Assembly: GCF_047461615.1 (NCBI RefSeq)
Contig: NZ_JANSHI010000006.1
Span: forward strand, 1-64,000
DNA length: 64,000 nucleotides
DNA from: Thermostichus sp047461615
GTDB taxonomy: Bacteria; Cyanobacteriota; Cyanobacteriia; Thermostichales; Thermostichaceae
Reading direction: 5' to 3'
Shown: positions 33,865 through 42,376 of the stretch, piece after piece
How positions within the stretch are numbered: position 1 is the stretch's first letter
Layout: each line of letters starts with the position of its first letter
Position numbers and translations under genes: made by a program
Notes under the pieces: generated by a model
What the model was told of the DNA's origin: nothing
The model's database searches: none
The model's input: the letters and a program-made list of their open reading frames with translations, nothing else

Positions 33865-34542
33865 TTAGGCTTTTGCCTCCGGGCCTAGCTCGAGCGCCAG
33901 CAGCTCATCGGCCAACTGCAGAAACGCCTCCCGATCCAAATAGGAAACATCCCCTACCCATTCCCCTAGCTTGACCACGTAGACTTCGCTCAAGGTCGGC
34001 CGGCGCCGCAGATCGCGCGAATAGGCTTTCACCAACGCCAACACCGATTGTTTCTTAACAATTCGCCGGTAGCGGGGATCATCCCTAGCCCGCACGCGGT
34101 AAGTAACCCCTGTTTCATCGCCAATTTCCATCTCAAACTGGCGCTCTCGCACCTCCTCGATGTAGAGCTCCCCGTCCTCATCCAGCTTTTTCCGCTCTTC
34201 CACCACCACCTCGTAGCGGCGGGTACTCAAGACCTGGCCAAAGAAGAGCCCTCCGTAAGGGATCTCGCGAAAAGCCATCTGCCGGCGGGAGATGGTGTAG
34301 AGGGGCCCCCACAGGAAGGGGTAGAGCAGCGAGAGAAACCCTGCTAGAAAGGAGACTGCCCCCAGGAAGGATCCCTCGCCAAAAGCGCGAGACAGCACCA
34401 GCAGCGCTACGCCCACCAAAATCGCCGTAATGATCCGGCCTACGCTGTTGAGGGCATCGCTCCAGTAAGCGGCGTACTGGAGCCGCGTAGGCACTAGCGG
34501 GATCACCGACTCGCACTCTTCTGGGGTAAGCTCCAACAACAT
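33865..34542 (-). CDS. Conserved membrane protein of unknown function
   Basis: The 225-aa product has an acidic N-terminus (LELTPEECESVIPLVPTRL), two membrane helices at about residues 35-75 (ITAILVGVALLVLS, LAGFLSLLYPFLWGPLY), and a hydrophilic C-terminal domain rich in charged residues (RRYEVVVEERKKLDEDGELYI...). The opening motif looks like a conserved cyanobacterial/plastid family, but I cannot name it. The stop is three bases from the start of the M41-like gene, which suggests that the two work together. Confidence 0.7.
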   Translation of the reverse strand: MLLELTPEECESVIPLVPTRLQYAAYWSDALNSVGRIITAILVGVALLVLSRAFGEGSFLGAVSFLAGFLSLLYPFLWGPLYTISRRQMAFREIPYGGLFFGQVLSTRRYEVVVEERKKLDEDGELYIEEVRERQFEMEIGDETGVTYRVRARDDPRYRRIVKKQSVLALVKAYSRDLRRRPTLSEVYVVKLGEWVGDVSYLDREAFLQLADELLALELGPEAKA

Positions 34543-34640
34543 GCCCCGGGATCCTCGAAAGAACCAGACCCCATCTTAGAATGAGGCAGAGAGGCTCTGG
34601 GGCAAGTTTCCGGAGTCAGACAGCAGGTGGCCCATTTTCT

Positions 34641-35756
34641 TCACTCCCACAGCCGCCGAATGGGAGAGCGGTGCAAAAGGCGGTGGGTTTCAGCCAACAA
34701 GTCTGGGATCGGCAGGTGCTCGGGACAGCGAGGCAGACAGTCGCCGCACTCGGTGCAGCGGTCAGCAGGTACTCCCGGGAACCAGTGCCCCGCCTGGCCA
34801 AACATGTTGTAGCGATACTGGGCAAACTCCGTCATCTCGTGGGCAATGGCCAAGTTGCGCAGCCGCAGCACCTCTGGGATGTGGATCCCTTCTGGACAGG
34901 GTAGGCAGGCATAGCACTGGGCACAGCGGCTGGACCCCAGGCGCTCCTCTTCTGCTTGGCGCAGCCGCTCCTGCACCGCTAGGCCCTCCGTCCACCAGCG
35001 CTCCGGATCCTGCAGGGCCACCAGGGCTGTTTGTAACTCGTCAGGATGGGTGATGCCTAGGCTGAGGGTGTGGATGCGGGGATCCGCCAGCAAAAAGCGG
35101 TAGGCAAACTCCAAGGGGCTAAAGGGCGCACAGCTCTCCTGTAGGCGCTGGGGTGGGCGGTAGAGCATTCCCCCCTTGTCGGCGGGGGAGATGATGAACA
35201 CCCCCATATCCTGCTGGGCCGCCGCCTCTAGGGCCGGTGCATTGCGCTGCTGGAAAAAGTGGTAGTGCAAATTAACAAAGTCAAACTGGCCGGTCTGGAT
35301 GGCCTCTAGGATTAGCTTCAGGGATCCATGGGTGGAAAAGCCGATGTAGCGCACCAGGCCCTCCTGCTGCGCCTGCCTGAGCAGCGGCAACCCTTCCCGC
35401 AGTACCCACTCCAGGTGTTCGGGCAGGTTGATGCCGTGGAAGGCAAACTGATCCAGATACTCCACCTGCAGCCGCCGCAGGGATCCCTCCAGCCGTTCCC
35501 GCAGCCTCTCGCCGGGCGTAAGCTTGGTGGTCAGGATCAGGCGCTGCCGCGGCACTGCCAGCTTCTGCAGGATCTCCCCCAAGAGCACCTCCGCATGGCC
35601 GTAGGCCTGGGCCGTTTCCAGGTGGTTGATCCCTGCCTCCAGCGCCGCTGCCACCGTGGCCTGGGCCTGCTCCGGCGGCACGTTGACCAGCCGCATGCTG
35701 CCCAGGGAAAAAGCCGACATGAGCTGCTGGGTGCGCCCAAAGCGGCGGTAGAGCAT
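34641..35756 (-). CDS. Aldo/keto reductase with C-terminal 4Fe-4S ferredoxin domain
   Basis: Residues 1-270 form an aldo/keto reductase barrel (RRFGRTQQLMSAFSLGSMRL, HLETAQAYGHAE with the catalytic tyrosine, LTTKL with the lysine, FHGIN with the histidine). The usual aspartate of DTAxxYG is glutamate, as I recall for this ferredoxin-linked subfamily. The C-terminal 90 residues carry cysteine sets CAQCYACLPCPEG and CTECGDCLPRCPE for iron-sulphur binding. The substrate is unknown. Its start codon immediately follows the sufS stop (TAGATG), so translation is coupled. Confidence 0.88.
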   Translation of the reverse strand: MLYRRFGRTQQLMSAFSLGSMRLVNVPPEQAQATVAAALEAGINHLETAQAYGHAEVLLGEILQKLAVPRQRLILTTKLTPGERLRERLEGSLRRLQVEYLDQFAFHGINLPEHLEWVLREGLPLLRQAQQEGLVRYIGFSTHGSLKLILEAIQTGQFDFVNLHYHFFQQRNAPALEAAAQQDMGVFIISPADKGGMLYRPPQRLQESCAPFSPLEFAYRFLLADPRIHTLSLGITHPDELQTALVALQDPERWWTEGLAVQERLRQAEEERLGSSRCAQCYACLPCPEGIHIPEVLRLRNLAIAHEMTEFAQYRYNMFGQAGHWFPGVPADRCTECGDCLPRCPEHLPIPDLLAETHRLLHRSPIRRLWE

Positions 35757-37046
35757 CTAGCCCAAGGCCTCCCTGAAAAACGCCACTGCCTCCGCCAGCA
35801 CCTCGAGGAAGCGATCCACCTCGGCCAGGGTGTTGTAGAGGTAGACGCTGGCCCGCGCTGTCGATTGCACCTGCAAGTGGCGGTGCAGCGGCTGGGTGCA
35901 GTGGTGGCCAGCCCGGATGGCGATCCCCTGCTCATCCAGCAGCGTAGACAGGTCGTGGGGGTGGATGCCCTCCGCCGAAAAGCTGACCAGTCCTGCCCGG
36001 CACGCCGGATCCTTGGGGCCATAGATCTTCAGGCCTGGAATGCGCTGGAGCCCCTCCAGGAGGCGAGCGGTTAACTTTTGCTCATGGGCATGCACGCGCT
36101 CTAGCCCAATCTGGCTCAAGTAGTCTACGGCTGCCCCCAAACCCACCGCTTGGGCAATGGCCGGCGTGCCCGCCTCAAACTTGTGGGGGATATCGGCGTA
36201 GGTGGCGTGATCCCAGTACACCTCAGCAATCATCTCGCCCCCACCCAAAAAGGGCGGCATGGCCCGCAGCAGCTCCCGCTTGCCGTAGAGCACCCCAATC
36301 CCAGTGGGGCCGCACATCTTGTGCCCAGAAAAGGCCAGCCAATCGCAATCCAGGGCCTGCACATCCACAGGCATGTGGGGCACACTCTGACAGGCATCCA
36401 GCAACACCCTAGCCCCGTAGCGATGGGCTAACTCAATCACCTCCCGAACCGGGTTGATGGATCCCAGCATGTTGGAGACGTGAGCTACCGCCACTAGGCG
36501 GGTGCGATTGCCCAGCAGAGAGCGGTAGTGCTCCAGATCCAGCTCGCCTTCGGGCGTGATCTGGATAAACCTAAGGCAGGCCCCTGTCTTCTGAGCCACG
36601 AATTGCCACGGGATCAAATTGCTGTGGTGCTCCATCACCGACAGGATGATCTCGTCTCCCCGCTCTAGGGTGCTCATGCCCCAGCTGTAGGCCACCAAGT
36701 TAATGGCCTCGCTGGCGTTGCGGGTGTAGATGATCTCCTGCGGGGAGGGCGCATTGACCAAGCGGGCAATCTTCTCCCGCGCCCCCTCATAAGCCTCTGT
36801 GGCTTCGTTGCCCAGGGTATGCACCCCCCGGTGCACGTTGGCGTTGCTGTGCCGATAGTAGAGGTCCATTGCCTGCAAAACCGCCAGCGGCTTCTGGGAA
36901 GTGGCCGCATTGTCGAAGTAGATGAGCGGCTGGCCGTTGATTTGGCGCTGCAGGATTGGAAAATCCGGCCGCACCTGGGCAGCTAGGTCGGCAGCGGCAT
37001 CAAAAGCCTGGCCCAACTTGGGGGAAGAAAGAGGGGATACCGCCAT
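35757..37046 (-). CDS. sufS: Cysteine desulfurase SufS
   Basis: SufS takes sulphur from cysteine onto an active-site cysteine for iron-sulphur cluster assembly. It is a PLP enzyme: IYFDNAATSQKP, RGVHTLGNEATEAYEGAR, MEHHSNLIPW, DACQSVPHMPVDV, the PLP lysine in FSGHKMCGPTG, and the catalytic loop RAGHHCTQPLHR. Length is 429 aa. The rest of the suf operon is not in the window. The next gene is an iron-sulphur aldo/keto reductase starting one base after the stop. An Hlip gene diverges upstream. Confidence 0.95.
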   Translation of the reverse strand: MAVSPLSSPKLGQAFDAAADLAAQVRPDFPILQRQINGQPLIYFDNAATSQKPLAVLQAMDLYYRHSNANVHRGVHTLGNEATEAYEGAREKIARLVNAPSPQEIIYTRNASEAINLVAYSWGMSTLERGDEIILSVMEHHSNLIPWQFVAQKTGACLRFIQITPEGELDLEHYRSLLGNRTRLVAVAHVSNMLGSINPVREVIELAHRYGARVLLDACQSVPHMPVDVQALDCDWLAFSGHKMCGPTGIGVLYGKRELLRAMPPFLGGGEMIAEVYWDHATYADIPHKFEAGTPAIAQAVGLGAAVDYLSQIGLERVHAHEQKLTARLLEGLQRIPGLKIYGPKDPACRAGLVSFSAEGIHPHDLSTLLDEQGIAIRAGHHCTQPLHRHLQVQSTARASVYLYNTLAEVDRFLEVLAEAVAFFREALG

Positions 37047-37129
37047 AGTCTGCGCAGAAGCCTATCTCCCTCAGTATGGCATCGCTCTAGGATCCACCCC
37101 GAAAACTCTCCCTTGCCGGCAGAAGAGAG

Positions 37130-37159
37130 TTGTCACAAACTGTAATTTGATGTTAATTT
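37130..37159 (+). promoter_or_regulatory. Likely promoter of the first Hlip gene, with HLR1-like half-sites
   Basis: TTGTCA (37130-37135) and TAATTT (37154-37159) are spaced 18 bases apart, a fair sigma-70-type promoter. Between and over them lie TGTAA (37141-37145) and TGTTAA (37151-37156), two half-sites ten bases apart like an imperfect reverse-orientation HLR1 box, the RpaB target at high-light genes. A pattern match only. Confidence 0.4.
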
Positions 37160-37188
37160 TCTTTGAGAAAGGTTATGAGGTATTAACC

Positions 37189-37407
37189 ATGCAACCCTCT
37201 CCCCGGATCCCTTCTCGCCTGGATTCTGCTTCCGTAGCTAAGTACTACGACACCACCAACGACTGGATCCCGGGCTGGACGGAGCAGGCGGAGCGCTGGA
37301 ATGGCCGCCTGGCTATGGTGGGTTTTGTCATCAGCATCGCCACCGAGGCGCTAGTGGGCCACAGTGTTTTCGCCAGCACCCTTGCCCAGTGGCTGGGACT
37401 GCGGTAG
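37189..37407 (+). CDS. High-light-inducible protein (Hlip / CAB-like, one helix)
   Basis: Hlips are single-helix chlorophyll-binding proteins in the thylakoid that protect photosystem II intermediates under light stress. The chlorophyll-binding motif is in WTEQAERWNGRLAMVGF, followed by a membrane helix ending in GHSVF. ATG 37189 has GAGG eight bases upstream and gives 72 aa; the open frame further upstream runs antisense to sufS and is ignored. A second Hlip gene follows about 100 bases later with a very similar helix. Confidence 0.92.
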   Translation: MQPSPRIPSRLDSASVAKYYDTTNDWIPGWTEQAERWNGRLAMVGFVISIATEALVGHSVFASTLAQWLGLR

Positions 37408-37505
37408 CTCTGGCAAGGCAAGCTGGAGAAAGCGGCGGCGGGCCGCTAGGATCCCAGTTCTTCTCCCGCCAGCTTGTTGGCTTAGCACTTCGACACTAGA
37501 CAGCA

Positions 37506-37811
37506 ATGCTTGACAACCCCTTCCTCCCCTACATTGCTGTGATGGTAACAGGCCTAGTGGCTGCCGTTGCCCTGGGTTCGATAGCGTTCTTTAACTCCAA
37601 GCGCCCTGCAGGCTGGGAGGGTGCTGTTCGTCCACCCTACGTGCCGCAGTATGGGCAAGAGGGCGAAGCTCCACCGGCATGGGAAATTGGCTGGACGGAG
37701 CAAGCTGAGCGCTGGAACGGGCGGCTGGCCATGCTGGGGTTTGCCATTAGCATCGCAGTGGAAGCACTAGTAGGCCACAGTGTGCTGGCCTTTGTCCTAG
37801 GCCTGCGCTAA
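37506..37811 (+). CDS. Two-helix Hlip variant with extra N-terminal membrane segment
   Basis: The C-terminal half (GWTEQAERWNGRLAMLGF then a helix ending GHSVLAFVLGLR) is nearly the same as the preceding Hlip. Ahead of it lies an additional hydrophobic helix (YIAVMVTGLVAAVALGSIAFF) and a proline-rich linker with PPYVPQYGQEGEAPPAWE. This gives 101 aa with two membrane passes. I do not know a named Hlip with this architecture. It probably acts with the first Hlip; the two lie in tandem on the plus strand. Confidence 0.85.
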   Translation: MLDNPFLPYIAVMVTGLVAAVALGSIAFFNSKRPAGWEGAVRPPYVPQYGQEGEAPPAWEIGWTEQAERWNGRLAMLGFAISIAVEALVGHSVLAFVLGLR

Positions 37812-37958
37812 CAGCCGGCCCGGATTTCTTGAGCAGGTCTCTTGGGACGTCCTGAGCAGCCAAGGCTTTCGTTGGCCAAGCGGTGGGTTGGGTAGAGCTT
37901 GAACATAAAACGGGATCCGTCTCCCCAAGACCGATTTTCTTCCAGCAGGCTCAAGACT

Positions 37959-39110
37959 CTACCCCGTTGCTGCGCTTTTGCTCAACTTGAGGATCTGGGC
38001 CGCCACGCCTAGGGTTTCTTCGTAAAGATAGTCAGGGCCAGGCCGCTGCAACTCGGCAGCCAGCAGCGTTTCCAAGGAATCCTGCTCCAGGGGTGCCACC
38101 TGGCGAACCACGCATCTCTGGGCACCTCCCCTGGCTTCCATGCGCATGCAGCCGGTGGTTTCCGAACAAAGCACGGTGCAGGCGTTGGCTTCCTGGTTGC
38201 TCGAGGTGAGGCGCAGCCCAATGAGGTCCCCCGGCTGGCTAGTCTCCGAGACCAGGGGTACGGCGGCCAACTCTGCCTTCACCTCACCTCCAGCTTGAGT
38301 TTGGAAGCGGATGAGGTCAATCTCATAGTCCTGTTCCCGGCTCTGCGCTCGCTCGGTGGGCGTCCACCCCAGACGGCTGGCCAGCCAGCTCAGGAAAAGG
38401 AGGGCCTGGCAGGGGTTGCCGGCTTTGTAGTCAATGGTTACCTGATCTATCCAGTACAAAGACTCCCGCCGCTCTGGCGGGTCGAAGGCTTGGGCAGTGA
38501 GTTCCTGCCAGGGCAGCAGCCGGCGCCAGTTGAGATCCCCGCAGTGGTGTCCCTCGCTGACGAGAAGATTCATCTCCTGCAAGTCTTCCTCGGGATTGAC
38601 AAAGCCCCGCGAGTCGACGATGACGCGGCTGCTTAGAGCCACCAACTTCTGAAACAGCAAGCTGTTCAAGTCCAGGTTGCCTTGCCACCACAGGAAGGTG
38701 GGCAAGTTGGGGATCAACAGCGAGGCAACGGTGCTGCAAGCCCGCACAAGAGCCGATTCCGGTGCCTTCAGGGTGATGTATTCGCAACACACCAGCGAGC
38801 TGCGCTGTTCGCGCGTCACCGGACAGTAGGCAGCTACCTGGGCCTCGAGGGTGTCGTCTGTGGCTCCCTCCCGTTTGGCCCGCAGGTCAATGACGCGGCA
38901 GGGGTTTTGGCTAGCAATGGCCTCGACGGTGGGGGAAGGCAGCAGCAGGGCATCGTCTAGCGACTCATACACCACCAGGGTAAAGGTGGCAGCCCGGGCG
39001 GCAACGCTCTCTTCCTTGGAGGACCAGATTTTGTTTAGCTCCTGCTCGATTTCCTCAAGGGAGACGTCTTTTGGGGCTTGCAAAGGCAGGACGGCAGCAG
39101 GTTGATCCAT
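37959..39110 (-). CDS. opcA: Glucose-6-phosphate dehydrogenase assembly protein OpcA
   Basis: OpcA is a redox-responsive activator of glucose-6-phosphate dehydrogenase (Zwf) in the oxidative pentose phosphate pathway. The 383-aa sequence fits the family: IEQELNKIWSS, TFTLVVYE, LVCCEYITL, LPTFLWWQGN, VIVDSRGF. Several cysteines, including the adjacent pair in LVCCEY, could carry thioredoxin control. In many cyanobacteria opcA follows zwf; here it follows pgi (96 bases), and zwf is not in the window. Confidence 0.92.
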   Translation of the reverse strand: MDQPAAVLPLQAPKDVSLEEIEQELNKIWSSKEESVAARAATFTLVVYESLDDALLLPSPTVEAIASQNPCRVIDLRAKREGATDDTLEAQVAAYCPVTREQRSSLVCCEYITLKAPESALVRACSTVASLLIPNLPTFLWWQGNLDLNSLLFQKLVALSSRVIVDSRGFVNPEEDLQEMNLLVSEGHHCGDLNWRRLLPWQELTAQAFDPPERRESLYWIDQVTIDYKAGNPCQALLFLSWLASRLGWTPTERAQSREQDYEIDLIRFQTQAGGEVKAELAAVPLVSETSQPGDLIGLRLTSSNQEANACTVLCSETTGCMRMEARGGAQRCVVRQVAPLEQDSLETLLAAELQRPGPDYLYEETLGVAAQILKLSKSAATG

Positions 39111-39206
39111 CGTCTCCTCCTGCAGTGGGCTCTTGCTCGATTCTAGGCAGACAGGCCGGCTGCGCAGGAGGGGTTTAAGGTAAGGTACAGATCTTCAGGT
39201 AAACCC

Positions 39207-40805
39207 TCAGGCCGGGCACGGCTGGATGCTCAGCTCCAAGGGTCGGCCAGGATCCCCCACAAGCACCAAACCGCGGCCATTGGCGTGTAGATGCCGCACA
39301 ATCCAGTACAGCGTTTCGATGCGCTCCGGGCAGCCCAGCTTCTCCGCCAACTGGGTTAGGGTCAGGGATCCCTTTTGCTCTTGCATCACCTCCAGCACCT
39401 GACGCTGGAGCTGCAGGACGGCGCTAGCCGCTTTCTTGCCGGCTTCCACCCCCGGCTGGTGATAGGCGTTGACCTGGATCAAGGAGGCGTAGAGGCCCAC
39501 TGCCCGTTCGTAGAGGGCAATCAGGGCCCCCACGGAGCGGGCATCCACCCGCGGCAGCGTCACCGTGATGGAGTCGCGCCCGTTTTCGTAGAGGGCCTGG
39601 CGGGTGCCCTGCAGTAGGCCATCCAGGTAGTCGCCGCTGGTTACCAGTGGCTCTACGAAGGGGGAAGGGATCCCGGGCTCGCGATCCTGGAGCACCTCGA
39701 TGAAGGTGACGAAGAAGTTGTTCAAGCCCTCCCGCAACTGCTGCACGTAGGCGTGCTGATCGGTGGTGCCCTTGTGGCCGTAGACGGTGAGGCCCTGCTC
39801 CACCAGGTTGCCCTGCAGGTCGTGGGACTTGCCTAGGGATTCCATCACCAACTGCTGCAGGTAGCGGCTAAACAGAGCCAGGCGGTCTTTGTAGGGTAAA
39901 ACCACCATATCCTTGCGCCCCCGCCCCTCGCCGACGATGTACCAAGCCATGGCCAAGAGGGCAGCGGGGTTGCGCTCTAGGTGGGGCACGCGGGTGGCCT
40001 CGTCCATGGTGGCGGCCCCGGCCAGCAAAGCCCGGATGTCGATCCCCTGCAACGCTGCCGGCAACAGGCCTACTGCCGAAGTTTCTGACGTGCGCCCCCC
40101 CACCCAGTCGAAGATGGGGAAGACCGCCAGCCACCCTTCCCGCTGCGCCTGCTGCTCCAATTGGCTGCCGGGACCGGTAACGGCTACTGCCTGGCTGGCA
40201 AAGGGGATCCCGGCCTTCTGGTAAGCCAGCGCCACCTCCACCAAGCCGTTGCGCGACTCGGGCGTGTTACCAGATTTGGAGGCAACAATCACCAGGGTCT
40301 GTCCCAGTTTGCCCGCTAGCCGTCCCAGCACCCGATCAAACCCGTCGGGATCCGTATTGTCGATGAAGTGGATGTTCAAGGGCGGCTGCAGCGGAGCCAA
40401 GGCCTCCGCCACAAATTGCGGCCCCAGGGCCGAGCCGCCAATGCCAATCCAGAGCAGCTCGGTGAAACGCCCTCCTCCACTTGCCGGGATCACGCCGCCG
40501 TGGATCTTTTTGGCAAAGCTCTCCACCTGTTCAACGCAGTCTTGAATTGCCTGCCGGATTTCGGCAGTGGGAGCCAGCTCCGGCGCCCGCAGCCAATAGT
40601 GGCCCACCTGGCGACCTTCGTCCGGGTTGGCGATGGCCCCGGCTTCTAAGGCCTGCATTTCAGCAAAAGCCCGGGCAAAGAGAGGCCGCAGGGCCTCCAC
40701 TTGGGCAGGGGTAAAACGGATGCGGCTGATATCCACAAAAATTTCCAGCTCGGGATGGTAGTAGAGCCAATCGCAGTAGCGCTGCCAAAGTTGAAGGCTG
40801 TCCAT
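39207..40805 (-). CDS. pgi: Glucose-6-phosphate isomerase
   Basis: Pgi interconverts glucose-6- and fructose-6-phosphate. The SIS-fold signatures are LLWIGIGGSALGPQFVAEAL, VIVASKSGNTPE, FDWVGGRTSE, VVLPYKDRL and GHKGTTDQHAYVQQLREG, with the catalytic glutamate and histidine in these stretches. Length is 532 aa; the last 70 residues form a small helical extension. The opcA gene follows on the same strand, so a shared transcript would link the oxidative pentose phosphate enzymes. Confidence 0.97.
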   Translation of the reverse strand: MDSLQLWQRYCDWLYYHPELEIFVDISRIRFTPAQVEALRPLFARAFAEMQALEAGAIANPDEGRQVGHYWLRAPELAPTAEIRQAIQDCVEQVESFAKKIHGGVIPASGGGRFTELLWIGIGGSALGPQFVAEALAPLQPPLNIHFIDNTDPDGFDRVLGRLAGKLGQTLVIVASKSGNTPESRNGLVEVALAYQKAGIPFASQAVAVTGPGSQLEQQAQREGWLAVFPIFDWVGGRTSETSAVGLLPAALQGIDIRALLAGAATMDEATRVPHLERNPAALLAMAWYIVGEGRGRKDMVVLPYKDRLALFSRYLQQLVMESLGKSHDLQGNLVEQGLTVYGHKGTTDQHAYVQQLREGLNNFFVTFIEVLQDREPGIPSPFVEPLVTSGDYLDGLLQGTRQALYENGRDSITVTLPRVDARSVGALIALYERAVGLYASLIQVNAYHQPGVEAGKKAASAVLQLQRQVLEVMQEQKGSLTLTQLAEKLGCPERIETLYWIVRHLHANGRGLVLVGDPGRPLELSIQPCPA

Positions 40806-40926
40806 GGGATCCCTGCTGCCAAAGCCGTAACCAGCTTACCAAAGCCGTGCCGCAGCCGGCTCCCTGCCAAGAAGCAGCTAGGATCCAAAACACCGCCTGC
40901 TAAAGTGCTCCCCGAAAACACCTCCC

Positions 40927-42054
40927 ATGAGCCTGGACGCCGACCGGCAGTGGATGGAACGCTGCCTCTCCTTGGCCCGCTCGACACCACAGCGCCCCTC
41001 CCCTAACCCGCGGGTAGCTTGCGTCATTGTCCGGGGGGATCAGGTGGTGGGGGAAGGTGTTCATCTGGGAGCCGGCCAGCCCCACGCCGAGGTCTTGGCT
41101 CTGCAGCAGGCGGGATCCCTGGCCAAGGGCGCCACCCTCTACGTCAACCTCGAGCCCTGCAACCACTATGGGCGCACCCCCCCCTGCACTGAGGCCATTC
41201 TGGCGGCTGGGATCCGGCGGGTAGTGGTGGGGATGCAGGACCCCAATCCGCTGGTAGCCGGCAAAGGGATCCGTCGCCTGCAAGAGGCAGGAGTCGAGGT
41301 GACAGTGGGGGTGCTGGAGCAGGACTGCCAAGAGCTCAACGAGGGCTTTGCCTTTGCCATTGTGCGAAAGCAGTGTTTTGGCCTGCTCAAATACGCCATG
41401 ACCCTAGACGGCAAGAGCGCCGCCACCACTGGCCACAGCCAGTGGATTAGCAACCCCTTGGCACGAGAGTGGGTTCACCGCCAGCGGGCCTGGCACGACA
41501 CCGTGATCGTTGGCTCCCAAACCGTTTGGCACGACAACCCCCGCCTCACCTGCCGCCTGCCGGATTTTCAGGGATCCCAGCCTCTGCGGGTGGTTCTCAG
41601 CCGCTCCCTTAACCTCCCCCCAGTGGCCCACCTGTGGCAAGTAGAGGAGGCGCCAACTTTGGTGATTACTGAAGCCACTGAGGCTCATCCCCTCTGGGGA
41701 GCCCTGGCCAAGCAAGGGGTGGAGCTGCTGCACCTGGATCGAGTAACCCCGGCTCGAGCAGCGCAGGTTCTCTTTGAGCGAGGCTGTCTGAGCGCCCTCT
41801 GGGAATGCGGCGGCACCCTGGCCTGGGCAGCCCTCAAGGATGGGGCCATTCAGAAGGTGGCCGCCTTCATCGCTCCCAAGATCCTGGGAGGGGCCAACGC
41901 ACCAACTCCCGTAGAAGGGGAAGGGATCCCTGAGGTCAACCAGAGCTGGCAACTGCTGGAGCCGCAACTGCAGACCTTGGGAGACAACTGGCTAATTAGC
42001 GGGAAGCTGGCTCCCTTCCCTCTGGCCGCTGAGGCAGGGTTAGCTTCTTCCTGA
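40927..42054 (+). CDS. ribD: Bifunctional riboflavin biosynthesis deaminase/reductase RibD
   Basis: RibD deaminates and then reduces the pyrimidine intermediate of riboflavin synthesis. The deaminase half (residues 1-145) has the zinc site HAE at 53-55 and EPCNHYGRTPPC with C78 and C87. The reductase half starts near LLKYAMTLDGKSAATTGHSQWI, with VGSQTVWHDNPRL and FIAPKILGG later. Length is 375 aa. It is divergent from pgi and followed by a small membrane-protein gene. Confidence 0.95.
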   Translation: MSLDADRQWMERCLSLARSTPQRPSPNPRVACVIVRGDQVVGEGVHLGAGQPHAEVLALQQAGSLAKGATLYVNLEPCNHYGRTPPCTEAILAAGIRRVVVGMQDPNPLVAGKGIRRLQEAGVEVTVGVLEQDCQELNEGFAFAIVRKQCFGLLKYAMTLDGKSAATTGHSQWISNPLAREWVHRQRAWHDTVIVGSQTVWHDNPRLTCRLPDFQGSQPLRVVLSRSLNLPPVAHLWQVEEAPTLVITEATEAHPLWGALAKQGVELLHLDRVTPARAAQVLFERGCLSALWECGGTLAWAALKDGAIQKVAAFIAPKILGGANAPTPVEGEGIPEVNQSWQLLEPQLQTLGDNWLISGKLAPFPLAAEAGLASS

Positions 42055-42133
42055 GGCTTTGGACCCCTTGGCCTCCTGCCCATGGTAGGTCAGCAGCGGC
42101 GATGTTACACTAAGTTACAGCATAGATTACGAT

Positions 42134-42376
42134 ATGTCGATCATCCTTGCTATTGTTGTCTTGCTGGGATTCTGGGCGCTGCGCCTGATGGAGCAGGCTT
42201 TCCAGCGGCAGGAGTTCTCGCGCATGCTAGCGGGAACCTTAGTGGCTACGGCTGCTGGTGGCCTCTTGACCTGTTACTCCCTGATGAGCGACATCCTACG
42301 CCTGTTGCTTTACCTGCAAGCCCACTCTTCCTCCTATGCCCAAGATCTCCTCTCGGATCTCAGCTGGCTCGACTAG
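42134..42376 (+). CDS. Small membrane protein of unknown function
   Basis: The product is 80 aa with two hydrophobic segments (IILAIVVLLGFWAL, MLAGTLVATAAGGLLTCYSLM), so it probably spans the membrane twice. No family is recognised. Its stop TAG and the stop of the convergent DUF1350 gene share the four bases CTAG (42373-42376). The start at ATG 42134 follows a TTACAG-rich stretch but no strong ribosome site. Confidence 0.6.
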   Translation: MSIILAIVVLLGFWALRLMEQAFQRQEFSRMLAGTLVATAAGGLLTCYSLMSDILRLLLYLQAHSSSYAQDLLSDLSWLD

